25,922 nucleotides of DNA, taken from Promethearchaeota archaeon (lineage in GTDB: Archaea > Asgardarchaeota > Lokiarchaeia > Sigynarchaeales > SOKP01). The stretch is from the NCBI GenBank assembly GCA_019057775.1, contig JAHLWT010000222.1, forward strand, positions 1 to 25,922, in the 5' to 3' direction. The stretch's first letter is position 1. Each line of letters opens with the position of its first letter. Position numbers and translations under genes: made by a program. The notes beneath the pieces were generated by a model that was given only the letters and a program-made list of their open reading frames with translations, ran no database searches and was not told the origin of the DNA. This document shows positions 1 through 7,515 of this stretch, piece by piece.

Positions 1-716
1 ATGTTAAATCCGATCCATCAGTATCTCTTTTTGTTAAAATGCTCTTTTTAAAACATTCAAAAGCACATGACACTGCAACTGCTACATCATCATTATCCAA
101 ACCATATCGGCTAATCGTTTCAAAAGCTTTCAATATATATGATGGACTAGACATTTCAAGTCTACTTGCAAAGGCACAAAACGTATTATTTTCAGATATA
201 GGCACTCTAAGTCCTTTATAAGGACCATGATCTGCCTCCATAATATATCGACAGTATTCAATAGGACATTTAAAACATGAATCCCACAATTCTTGAGGTT
301 TTTTCCACTTTGACCAAGCTATACTAGAATTTTCTATATCCTCATAATGATCATCTTGTGTATTTCTATTTAGATTTTCCTTTAATTACTATATGGCTCC
401 ATTTAGTATGACCCAGTTCCGAACCTAAAAATCCACCAATATTAGCCCAATTTATTCCATTTGTCATACAATTTTTACTTTCAATATTTAATCTTCCTGA
501 AGCAGGATAATTGGTTCCCGCTAACGATCATGCACTAAAGATTATTATACTATTTGAATCTAAAGGATTCGTTTCTCTAACAAGCTCATTAAGTAAAATC
601 CAGGCACCAACTCCACGACCACCTAAAAATCTTTCATTGTATCTACCTGAATCTTCTTCAGAAAAAGACATAGATGAAAGGTCTACTCTTAATATTTTTC
701 CATTTTTATTTTTCAT
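1..716 (-). pseudogene. Decayed aldehyde:ferredoxin oxidoreductase (tungsten AOR family), truncated by window edge
   Basis: The first 62 codons, starting at 716, match the AOR N-terminus (GKILRVDLSSMSFSEED, then RFLGGRGVGAWIL). An in-frame TGA at 528-530 interrupts the usual 'FATG-LTGT' motif; beyond it the same frame continues as SLAGTNYPASGRLN and IGGFLGSELGHTKWSHIVIK, ending at TAG 366-368. The next frame then gives AOR-like sequence from much further along the protein: a Cys cluster CFKCPIEYC, GLDNDDVAVAV and the family signature DTDGSDL at the window edge. In intact AORs well over a hundred residues lie between these parts, so an internal deletion with frameshift is likely. Intact members are about 600 residues, bind a tungstopterin and a 4Fe-4S cluster, and oxidise aldehydes to acids with ferredoxin. 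With a nonsense codon, a frameshift and a deletion this copy cannot make a working enzyme. A good ribosome site (GAAAGGAA) still precedes the start. Confidence 0.8.
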
Positions 717-927
717 TTAGATATTCCTTTCATTTTTTCAAAGCAAACAATATCTTTCATACTGTTTTTACTGCACAGGTAGTAATCTTTTCCCTCATAT
801 GAAATATTTTTCTTTAGATAAAATTGTATTACCAGATAATTTTATCGGGGATATTCACGACCTATTCATTGCGTAAGGTATCTGGCGCGTCATCAAAACT
901 GATACAGTAAGTAATTATTTTTTTCAT
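713..927 (-). pseudogene. Frameshifted small ORF with a YHS-like stretch, upstream of and overlapping the AOR remnant
   Basis: An ATG at 927 with an AGG-rich upstream region opens MKKIITYCISFDDAPDTLRNE and stops at TAG 862-864. Further on, a different frame reads SYEGKDYYLCSKNSMKDIV and ends in a TGA at 713-715 that overlaps the AOR start as ATGA, the usual geometry of translational coupling. The YEGKDYYLCS stretch resembles YHS domains (Y-x-G-K-x-Y-Y-x-C), small metal-binding modules. The middle can be joined only by assuming two frame changes, so this looks like a decayed partner gene of the AOR. The YHS link rests on a short motif read by eye and could be coincidence; the coupling overlap is the firmer observation. 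Confidence 0.35.
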
Positions 928-970
928 TCGTCTAACCTTTTTCAGATATTATATTATTGTTAATACTATA

Positions 971-1000
971 ATTTTAGCCCCTCCTCTCTCTTAACGTCAA
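971..1000 (-). promoter_or_regulatory. Candidate promoter for the decayed YHS-like/AOR pair
   Basis: On the minus strand TTGACG (995-1000) is followed after 18 bp by TAAAAT (971-976), a fair match to a vegetative -35/-10 pair. It lies about 45 bp upstream of the ATG at 927. The rest of the 414-bp spacer between 716 and 1131 holds only the decayed ORF and the hairpin near 1100. Confidence 0.3.
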
Positions 1001-1085
1001 AATTTTATTTTAAATTGTATTTCATCTTAATTTAAAATAAGTTAATAAAGCAAAGTAAGCTAGGAATAGGTTTGTTTTTCTTGAC

Positions 1086-1117
1086 AACCCTTTTAAATTT
1101 CGCAATGTTTAAAGGTT
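1086..1117 (-). terminator. Weak hairpin after the small alpha/beta-barrel gene
   Basis: About 14 nt after the stop at 1131 the minus strand forms AACC-TTTAAA / TTTAAA-(A)-GGGTT around a 10-nt loop, with one bulged base. No U-run follows, so it is a poor intrinsic terminator. It may only stabilise the 3' end of the message. Confidence 0.25.
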
Positions 1118-1130
1118 TCTTGAAATATAT

Positions 1131-1478
1131 TTAAACTTCTTCGTCTTCTACGATTTTACCGTTCTCTTTCTTGTAGGAACATATTACTTTAAATACGCCA
1201 TTATCCAGATGAGCAACGGAAGTTTCCACCCAGTCTTTCCATTCCTGCGTATCGGGAATATTAGCCAGGCATGATTCGATTTTTTCTTCACTCTCAATTT
1301 CATAAATCGTATAATATTCTTTAACTCCTTTACGTTCCATAACCAGTCTTTTCCCGGAAGTCATTTCCGGAACAGCTTCCAATATTTTAGGAATTTTCTC
1401 ATTATAATATTCATTAAACTCTTTATCATGTTCCGGATTGACATTATATTTCACGATAAATAAAGGCTTCTTGCTCAT
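1131..1478 (-). CDS. Small hypothetical protein, probably dimeric alpha/beta-barrel fold
   Basis: A 115-residue soluble protein. It opens with a beta strand (LFIVKYNVNPEHDKEFNEYY), then a helix with IPKILEAVPEM, a strand with KRLVMERK, KEYYTIYEIE, and a C-terminal helix with two Trp (TQEWKDWVE). This alternation, with a first strand ending in N/P and an acidic helix, resembles ferredoxin-like dimeric alpha/beta-barrel proteins of the EthD or stress-responsive barrel type, but I cannot place it in a named family. It starts with ATG behind GAAAGGAAG. It follows the flavoenzyme at 1580-3520 in the same direction with a 101-bp gap holding a strong hairpin, and is probably cotranscribed with it. 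A role next to the flavoenzyme is guilt by association only. The charged tail KIVEDEEV is likely disordered. Confidence 0.7.
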   Translation of the reverse strand: MSKKPLFIVKYNVNPEHDKEFNEYYNEKIPKILEAVPEMTSGKRLVMERKGVKEYYTIYEIESEEKIESCLANIPDTQEWKDWVETSVAHLDNGVFKVICSYKKENGKIVEDEEV

Positions 1479-1520
1479 TTTATTCTTCCTTTCTTATATA
1501 ACTCATTTTTATTATGATGA

Positions 1521-1556
1521 CTGCTATTAAGCCGTTAAAAAACGGCCCAACAGCAG
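1521..1556 (-). other. Intercistronic RNA hairpin (16-bp stem, UUUU loop)
   Basis: The minus-strand transcript pairs 16 nt on each side of a UUUU loop, with three G-U wobbles and otherwise Watson-Crick pairs, including a six-pair GGCCGU-type core next to the loop. It sits 24 nt after the stop of the flavoenzyme (1580) and 42 nt before the next start (1478). No U-run follows, so a processing or stability element, or attenuation between the two genes, is more likely than a simple terminator. The wobbles would be A-C mismatches on the plus strand, so the fold is specific to the transcribed strand. Confidence 0.6.
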
Positions 1557-1579
1557 AAAATGCCTTATTGAAAAATCGG

Positions 1580-3520
1580 TTAAATTTCCCGGGCTGCTTT
1601 TGAACCTTCATAAATTGCCTCTGTGGCGTCATTAGGAGTTCGCGCATCGCCAATGATATATACCTCATCGATCAATGAATTGACTTCATTCCCTAATTGT
1701 TGATTGGAAGCGGCGCCAACCGCCAGTATCATAGTTTCGATCCCTTCCAGTCTTTGCGCTTCTTTATTCTTTTCTACCACAACCGCGTCTTTTTCCAGTC
1801 CGATAACTTTCGTATCCGTTAATATATGCAGTTTGGTGTAATTCTTAATATCCTTCATGAAGATGACCCTGACTTCTGTTGACATATCCAAGGCAATATC
1901 AGATAACATTTCTATTAAAAATACCTCTCTTTGTGCAGTATCCATCAGATAATGGGCTGTTTCTGCTCCTACTGAACCGCCGCCGATAACAACAACCCGC
2001 TTTCCAGCCGAACATTTTCCGGCCAATAAATCATCACTGGTCATCACCTTGGCTTTATCCATCCCTGGAATACCCGGGATAAACGACTGCGCACCAGTAG
2101 CAATGATGACAACATCCGGTTTTTTCTGCATAATAAATGCTTTATCAACGTTTACTCCTGTGTGTACTTTGATATCCAGTTTTTTAATAGTTCTTTTTAG
2201 ATATTCAACACCTTCCATATACCCTGCTTTATAAGGGGGCACGGAAGCCAATACAAGTCGTCCGCCTAATGTTTCATTCTTTTCGTAAAGCTCAACCTCA
2301 TGTCCTCTGAGCGTTGCTACTCTGGCTGCTTCCATACCTGCCGGACCGCCACCGACAATAATTACTTTCTTTGATTTTTTTGCAGGTGTAATTTTAAATG
2401 TTGATTCTCTGCCAGTTTCCGGATTAATGGTACATTTTACCGACCGATCCTCCGCTTTTCGGTTATGACAACCCTTATTGCAAGCTATACAAGGTATAAT
2501 TTCCTCTGCTCTCCCCTCTTGGGCTTTTCGGGGAAAATCAGGATCTGCCAGCAACACTCTTCCCAAACAAATTAAATCAGCCTTTCCGCTGGATAATATT
2601 TCTTCAGCCAATTCCGGAGTATTAATTCTTCCTGCAGTCATGACCGGTACTTTAACAACTTGTTTCACATTTTCTGCAAGATAAACATTGACCCCCGGTT
2701 GATAATACATGGGAGGAACAATTCGATAATAAGGGTAGGTATGAACAGAAACGTTAATTGCCGCTGCGCCTAATTTTTCTAAATATTGCGCAATTTCTCG
2801 TGCCAGATGCATGTCTATGCCGTTTGGCCTTAATTCATCTCCGGAAATCCTTACAGTGATGGTAAAATCGTCTCCGACTAATTCGCGGGCTCTTTCAAAT
2901 ATCTCTTTAATAAAACGCATCCTCCCCAAAAAAGAACCTCCATATTGATCAGCTCTAAAATTGGTCAAGGGAGACATGAATTGAGCAATTAAATAGCCGT
3001 GGGCACAATGTAATTCGACAGCATCAAATCCTGCTTCTTTGGCTCTTCTTACTCCCTGGGCGTAATACTCTACATAATCTCTTACTTCTCTCGTTGTAAG
3101 AGCTCTGGGAACAGGATATTCGGGAGTAGCAGGTAAAACAGAAGCGGAAACAGTAGGGTATCCTGTAATTTTAGGATTCGTTGCTCTTCCGGCATGATGA
3201 ATCTGTGCCGCAACTTTAGTGCCATATTGATGAACCTTATCAACTAATTTTTTTAAACCGGGAATTTTATTATCATTATCAATGTATATTTGATAACCGA
3301 AATCACCATCAGTCTTAATCAATAAAGAACCTACAATAATTAAACCGACACCACCTTGCGCCCTTCTTTCAAACATAGCTATTTCCCGGTCATTTACAAA
3401 ACCAAAACCCGACGGTTGAGTGGACATGTGCACGGCCATTGGAGCCATTACCATTCTATTTTTTAAAGTGATGTTTCCATATTGAATGGGAGAAAATAAT
3501 TTTTCAAATGATTTCAGCAT
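1580..3520 (-). CDS. Fe-S flavoenzyme, NADH:flavin oxidoreductase / 2,4-dienoyl-CoA reductase family (copy A)
   Basis: 646 residues, the full length of the FadH/BaiCD/BaiH group. Residues 1-340 form an Old Yellow Enzyme FMN barrel (LKNRMVMAPMAVHMS near 20; HCAHGYLIAQF at 171). Cys 344, 347, 351 and 363 form the CxxCxxxC...C site of a 4Fe-4S cluster. A Rossmann motif VGGGPAGMEAAR near 389 and a second (VVVIGGGSVGAE) mark the FAD- and NAD(P)H-binding halves, and a GDA motif lies at the C-terminus. The family reduces conjugated C=C bonds, such as dienoyl-CoAs or 3-oxo-4-ene steroid CoAs, passing electrons from NAD(P)H through FAD and Fe-S to FMN. It starts at ATG behind AAGGAA and has its own candidate promoter (3564-3592). 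It is a close paralogue of 3951-5885 and shares long stretches of identical DNA with it. The substrate cannot be read from sequence. Confidence 0.9.
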   Translation of the reverse strand: MLKSFEKLFSPIQYGNITLKNRMVMAPMAVHMSTQPSGFGFVNDREIAMFERRAQGGVGLIIVGSLLIKTDGDFGYQIYIDNDNKIPGLKKLVDKVHQYGTKVAAQIHHAGRATNPKITGYPTVSASVLPATPEYPVPRALTTREVRDYVEYYAQGVRRAKEAGFDAVELHCAHGYLIAQFMSPLTNFRADQYGGSFLGRMRFIKEIFERARELVGDDFTITVRISGDELRPNGIDMHLAREIAQYLEKLGAAAINVSVHTYPYYRIVPPMYYQPGVNVYLAENVKQVVKVPVMTAGRINTPELAEEILSSGKADLICLGRVLLADPDFPRKAQEGRAEEIIPCIACNKGCHNRKAEDRSVKCTINPETGRESTFKITPAKKSKKVIIVGGGPAGMEAARVATLRGHEVELYEKNETLGGRLVLASVPPYKAGYMEGVEYLKRTIKKLDIKVHTGVNVDKAFIMQKKPDVVIIATGAQSFIPGIPGMDKAKVMTSDDLLAGKCSAGKRVVVIGGGSVGAETAHYLMDTAQREVFLIEMLSDIALDMSTEVRVIFMKDIKNYTKLHILTDTKVIGLEKDAVVVEKNKEAQRLEGIETMILAVGAASNQQLGNEVNSLIDEVYIIGDARTPNDATEAIYEGSKAAREI

Positions 3521-3563
3521 ATAATATTCCTTATCTTTCTTTAATATATCTTAAAATAAAGTT

Positions 3564-3592
3564 TCTATATTTGTCATACGATAGTTTTCCAA
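3564..3592 (-). promoter_or_regulatory. Candidate promoter for flavoenzyme copy A
   Basis: On the minus strand TTGGAA (3587-3592) and TATAGA (3564-3569) are separated by exactly 17 bp, about 45 bp upstream of the start at 3520. This would let copy A be transcribed independently of the long upstream operon. Confidence 0.45.
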
Positions 3593-3650
3593 ATTTATTA
3601 TCTATAACTTTTCATTTATTTCATATTAATTTAATACAGGCAGGTTTTTC

Positions 3651-3670
3651 GTAGCAAAACTATCTGCTAC
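3651..3670. promoter_or_regulatory. Inverted repeat, possible operator
   Basis: GTAGCA (3651-3656) and TGCTAC (3665-3670) form a perfect 6-bp dyad with an 8-bp spacer, about 60 bp upstream of the candidate -35 box. A second weaker dyad, ATACC/GGTAT, lies at 3747-3763. The rest of the 3521-3950 spacer is AT-rich with no convincing ORF and no clear terminator for the gene at 3951. Confidence 0.3.
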
Positions 3671-3950
3671 CCGATAAAAATATTGGCAAAAACTATGAAA
3701 AATCGATAACAGGCTTTATCAAAATTATAAAATATCCTCGATTAAGATACCTATTATTGGTATTAGTAACATTTCACTTAAACTATTAGCCTCGGTTATC
3801 ATTTATCCTAATTTAATTTATTAACTCTCAAAAATTAATAAGTCATTATATAAAAGAACATCTATCCCATGAACAAATATGGAAGAAAAGTAGCTATTTC
3901 TATTATTTTGGCTTCGCAATATATATCACATATACAATATTTTATTTTAC

Positions 3951-5885
3951 TTATATTTCTATAGCAGCCATGGCACCTTCATAAATCGCCTTAGTTGCAT
4001 CTTTTGGTTTTAGGGCATCTCCAACAGAATAAACATCAGAGTTAAAATTTTTAAGTTCCTGTGCTAAAGTATTATTAGGAAGAACTCCGGCTGCCAATAC
4101 CACGCTATCAATATTTTTGATTTCCTGCTCCTCGTTATCTTTTTTGATAATGACTGAATTTTTATTAATTTTTATGACTTTAGAGTTGGTTAATACTTTT
4201 AAATCAATCATTCTCTTTAATTCTTCTGTAAAAATAATATGAGCATCTTGAGGCATATCCGTAGCAATATCGGGTAACATTTCTACCAAAAATACTTCTC
4301 TTTGAGTAGTTCCCATTAGGTAATGAGCTGTTTCAGCGCCCACTGAACCACCACCGATAACCACTACACGTTTTCCAGCTTTTTTCTTCCCTGCTAATAT
4401 CTCATCACTGTCCACCACAAAAGGTTGATCTACACCAGGAATATTAGGGATAAGTGTATGTGCGCCGGTAGCAAGTATAACCGTATCCGGATTTTGCTTC
4501 ATAATTTCCCCCTTGTTGACACGAACACCTAGATGTACTTTAACCTTTAATCTATCTATTTCTTTTTTAAAATACTCTACAGCCTCTGCATAACCCGTTT
4601 TATTTGGAGGAATCGAAGCTAAAATCAATCGCCCACCCAATTCTTCATTCTGCTCATAAAGCTCAACATCATGTCCTCTAAGGGTAGCCACTCTGGCTGC
4701 TTCCATGCCAGCAGGACCTCCTCCTACAACAACCACTTTCTTTGATTCTTTTGCAGGTGTAATTTTAAATGTTGATTCTCTGCCAGTTTCCGGATTAATG
4801 GTACATTTTACTGCCCGATCCTCAGCATTTCGGTCATGACAACCCTTATTGCAAGCTATGCAAGGTATAATTTCTTCTGATCTACCCTCTTGTGCTTTTT
4901 TAGAAAAATCAGGGTCTGCCAGTAAAACTCTTCCCAAACAAACTAAATCAGTCTTTCCGCTGGATAATATTTCTTCAGCTAATTCCGGAGTATTAATTCT
5001 TCCTGCAGTCATGACCGGTACTTTGACGACCTCTTTAATATTTTCTGCAAGATAAACATTGATACCGGGTTTATGATACATATTTGGACAAGTACGGACA
5101 TAAGGATACATTTGAGCAGATACACTAATTGCCGCTGCGCCTAATTTTTCCAAATATTGAGCAATTTCCCGGGAGAGATGCATGTCTATGCCGTTTGGCC
5201 TTAATTCATCTCCGGAAATCCTTACAGTGATGGTAAAATCGTCTCCGACTAATTCGCGGGCTCTTTCAAATATCTCTTTAATAAAACGCATTCTTCCCAA
5301 AAAAGAACCTCCATATTGATCGGCTCTAAAATTGGTCAAGGGAGACATAAATTGAGCGATTAAATAACCATGGGCACAATGTAATTCGACAGCATCAAAT
5401 CCAGCCTCTTTGGCTCTTCTTATTCCCTGAGCGTAATACTCTACATAATCTCCTACTTCTCGCGTTGTGAGAGCTCTGGGCAAATCATATTCCTCTGTTT
5501 CCGGTTCAAAGACAGAGGCTGATACCGGCTGGTAACCGCAAGTAGCAATATTGGTTTCACGTCCGGAATGATGAATCTGTGCTGATATTTTCGCATCAGC
5601 CTGATGAATTGCATCAGCCATTCTTTTTAAGCCGGGAATCCGACTATCATTGTCTATAAATATTTGACCTCCAAAATTTCCGTCAGCACGAATAAGAACT
5701 GACCCAATGGTAATTAGCCCAGTGCCTCCTTCGGCTTTCCTTTTATAAAAAATAATTTCTCTATCAGTAATTGAACCATCAGGGGGTGTTATATGTACTG
5801 ACATCGGAGCCAGTACAATTCTATTTTTTAATTTCATGGTTCCGATAGTGATGGGGGAAAATAAATTATCGTATTTTTTTGTCAT
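3951..5885 (-). CDS. Fe-S flavoenzyme, NADH:flavin oxidoreductase / 2,4-dienoyl-CoA reductase family (copy B)
   Basis: 644 residues with the same architecture as copy A: OYE barrel (LKNRIVLAPMSVHITP near 20), the substrate-side HCAHGYLIAQF motif, a 4Fe-4S Cys set (CIACNKGCHDR... and a later Cys), then FAD and NAD(P)H Rossmann motifs (VVVGGGPAGMEAAR, VVVIGGGSVGAE). It starts at ATG behind AAGGAG. It is the last gene of the long operon, 30 bp after the SDR at 5916. Relative to copy A the barrel middle (about residues 135-258) is nearly identical, whereas the N-terminus, the loop after AAISVSAQMYPY and the C-terminal third have diverged. That loop lies near the expected substrate pocket of the barrel, so the two copies may act on different enoyl or dienoyl substrates. 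The pairing recalls BaiCD/BaiH, but either gene could equally be a general dienoyl-CoA reductase. Confidence 0.9.
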   Translation of the reverse strand: MTKKYDNLFSPITIGTMKLKNRIVLAPMSVHITPPDGSITDREIIFYKRKAEGGTGLITIGSVLIRADGNFGGQIFIDNDSRIPGLKRMADAIHQADAKISAQIHHSGRETNIATCGYQPVSASVFEPETEEYDLPRALTTREVGDYVEYYAQGIRRAKEAGFDAVELHCAHGYLIAQFMSPLTNFRADQYGGSFLGRMRFIKEIFERARELVGDDFTITVRISGDELRPNGIDMHLSREIAQYLEKLGAAAISVSAQMYPYVRTCPNMYHKPGINVYLAENIKEVVKVPVMTAGRINTPELAEEILSSGKTDLVCLGRVLLADPDFSKKAQEGRSEEIIPCIACNKGCHDRNAEDRAVKCTINPETGRESTFKITPAKESKKVVVVGGGPAGMEAARVATLRGHDVELYEQNEELGGRLILASIPPNKTGYAEAVEYFKKEIDRLKVKVHLGVRVNKGEIMKQNPDTVILATGAHTLIPNIPGVDQPFVVDSDEILAGKKKAGKRVVVIGGGSVGAETAHYLMGTTQREVFLVEMLPDIATDMPQDAHIIFTEELKRMIDLKVLTNSKVIKINKNSVIIKKDNEEQEIKNIDSVVLAAGVLPNNTLAQELKNFNSDVYSVGDALKPKDATKAIYEGAMAAIEI

Positions 5886-5915
5886 TTTATACTCCTTAAT
5901 TTTTATATATTAGAA

Positions 5916-6686
5916 TTATTTTCTTCTATACGCTAATAAACAACCGCCATCTACTAGCAAGGTATGTCCATTAATATCCCTGGCATCTTCCGAACATAAA
6001 AACATCGCTGCATTTGCTAAATCAATGGGATTAGCAATTCTCCCTAAAGGATAAGAGGTCCTGACCCATTCACCATTGAAATAATCGTCTCCAAATAAAT
6101 CGGTAATCATTTGAGTTTTAGTTGTACCGGGAGCAATTGCATTTACATTAATATTGTAAGGGCCCAGAAATTCAGCTAATCCCGTAGTGAGCATTCGCAC
6201 GGCGGCTTTTGAAACATCATATGCCATACTGCACCGGGTAGAAGTAATATAACCCGAAGTGGAAGAAATGTTGATGATTTTCCCTTTCTTGAATTCAGCC
6301 ATGATTTTTGCTACCTCCTTTGACAAAAAAAACATGCCTTTCAAATTAATATCCATGATTAAATCCCAGGATTTTTCGGTGCTTTCAAAGATGTCTTCCT
6401 GAATGCATACACCCGCCACGTTAGCTAAAATATCGATTTTTTTGCCAAAACATTTTTGCGTTTCTTTCACTAAATTCTTTATACTATCCATATCGGTAAT
6501 ATCGGTTTTAATGACTACACTCGTTCCGCCCTGCTTCTTAATTTCTTGCATTGTCTCTAAAGACTTTTCTAAATTCACATCTGCAATAACCACTTTCGCT
6601 CCTTCTTTAGAAAAACTTAAAGCCATCTCTTTTCCTATTCCCTGTGCGCTTCCGGTAATGATAGCCACTTTCTTAGTAAATTCCAT
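5916..6686 (-). CDS. Short-chain dehydrogenase/reductase
   Basis: 256 residues, standard classical SDR length. The cofactor motif TGSAQGIG is at 11-18; an Asp at the end of strand 2 (VVIADVN, residue 36) favours NAD(H) over NADP(H). NVAG at 89-92 replaces the usual NNAG. The catalytic set is Ser near 141-142 (INISSTSG), Tyr156 and Lys160 (YDVSK). NVNAIAPGTTKTQM is the usual C-terminal loop. The family interconverts hydroxyl and keto groups, here probably on a hydroxyacyl-CoA or cyclic alcohol. It starts at ATG behind GGAGG and lies 26 bp after the next SDR and 30 bp before the flavoenzyme, so both SDRs and the flavoenzyme are surely cotranscribed. Confidence 0.9.
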   Translation of the reverse strand: MEFTKKVAIITGSAQGIGKEMALSFSKEGAKVVIADVNLEKSLETMQEIKKQGGTSVVIKTDITDMDSIKNLVKETQKCFGKKIDILANVAGVCIQEDIFESTEKSWDLIMDINLKGMFFLSKEVAKIMAEFKKGKIINISSTSGYITSTRCSMAYDVSKAAVRMLTTGLAEFLGPYNINVNAIAPGTTKTQMITDLFGDDYFNGEWVRTSYPLGRIANPIDLANAAMFLCSEDARDINGHTLLVDGGCLLAYRRK

Positions 6687-6712
6687 TAGTTCACTTCCTC
6701 CTTTCCGAATGA

Positions 6713-7471
6713 TTATTTATTTTGACTTAAGCCACCATCAACATAAAGTATATGGCCTGTAATATATTCCGCTTTATCCGATGCTAAAAATGCAAAAGCT
6801 CCGGCCAAATCTTTTGGCAAGGATATTCTCCTTATGGGAACAGTGCTACACATTGCTACTCGGGCACCGGGAACGGAAAATGTATCTTTATTTAATTCGG
6901 TGTCCACATGTCCGGGAGCAACGGCATTAACCCTTATATTGTAAGATGCCAGTTCCAAAGCCATTGCTCTGGTTATTTGCGTTACTGCTGCCTTGGAAGC
7001 AATGTAAGATAAACTGCCTTCCCATAAAATAGGGCCAACAACCGATGCAGTATTCACAATATTTCCAAATCCCTGTTTGATAAAGGTAGGAACTATTAAT
7101 TTACTACATAGAAAAACGCTCTTTAAATTGACTTCTAATGCCCGATCCCACATTTTACCTTCGATTTCATAAAATGGCTGTTTTAGTGGTTGAATACCGG
7201 CATTATTAACCAATATATCTATTTTTCCATAATCTTCAACAACTTGGTCAATTGTCTTTTTAATTGCCGATTCATTGGTTACATCTAACCTTACTGCCAC
7301 GCAACTGTTGACAGCTTTATTAATTTCTTCAGCTGTAGTTTGAGCTTTTTCTTTATTGATATCAGCAATAATTACCTTCGCTCCCTCCTGTGCAAATTTA
7401 ATAGCTATACCTTTTCCGATGCCTTGCGCGGCTCCGGTAATAATAGCAACTTTCTCTTTTAATAAATTCAT
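6713..7471 (-). CDS. Short-chain dehydrogenase/reductase
   Basis: 252 residues from the chosen start: MNLLKEKVAI then TGAAQGIG at 12-19, NNAG, Ser in NTASVVG, Tyr156 and Lys160 (YIASK), and NVRAVAPG-like RVNAVAPGHVDTEL. The open frame runs up to 7504, but a GGGGGG ribosome site lies inside that extension. The ATG at 7471 is 9 nt from it; the ATG at 7477 is only about 3 nt away and is the alternative. Asp48 of the long frame (IIADIN) points to NAD(H). It is related to, but clearly distinct from, the SDR downstream, so the pair may carry out two oxidation steps or handle opposite stereoisomers. Confidence 0.9.
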   Translation of the reverse strand: MNLLKEKVAIITGAAQGIGKGIAIKFAQEGAKVIIADINKEKAQTTAEEINKAVNSCVAVRLDVTNESAIKKTIDQVVEDYGKIDILVNNAGIQPLKQPFYEIEGKMWDRALEVNLKSVFLCSKLIVPTFIKQGFGNIVNTASVVGPILWEGSLSYIASKAAVTQITRAMALELASYNIRVNAVAPGHVDTELNKDTFSVPGARVAMCSTVPIRRISLPKDLAGAFAFLASDKAEYITGHILYVDGGLSQNK

Positions 7472-7515
7472 TTCCATAAACCCCCCTTTTGTTATATAAA
7501 ACAATTAATTTAAAC

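Noticed and set aside
528..530. Selenocysteine or TGA recoding in the AOR remnant
   Set aside because: Homologues have Gly there, not Cys; the gene carries further lesions downstream; intact genes in the window use TGG for Trp and have no in-frame TGA.
1480..1668. 62-codon minus-strand frame overlapping the end of flavoenzyme copy A
   Set aside because: It overlaps the conserved C-terminus in another frame and runs through the hairpin; no supporting motif.
5916..7471. Recent duplication of the two SDR genes
   Set aside because: They share family motifs but little else at DNA level, unlike the flavoenzyme pair, so they are old paralogues or independent recruits.
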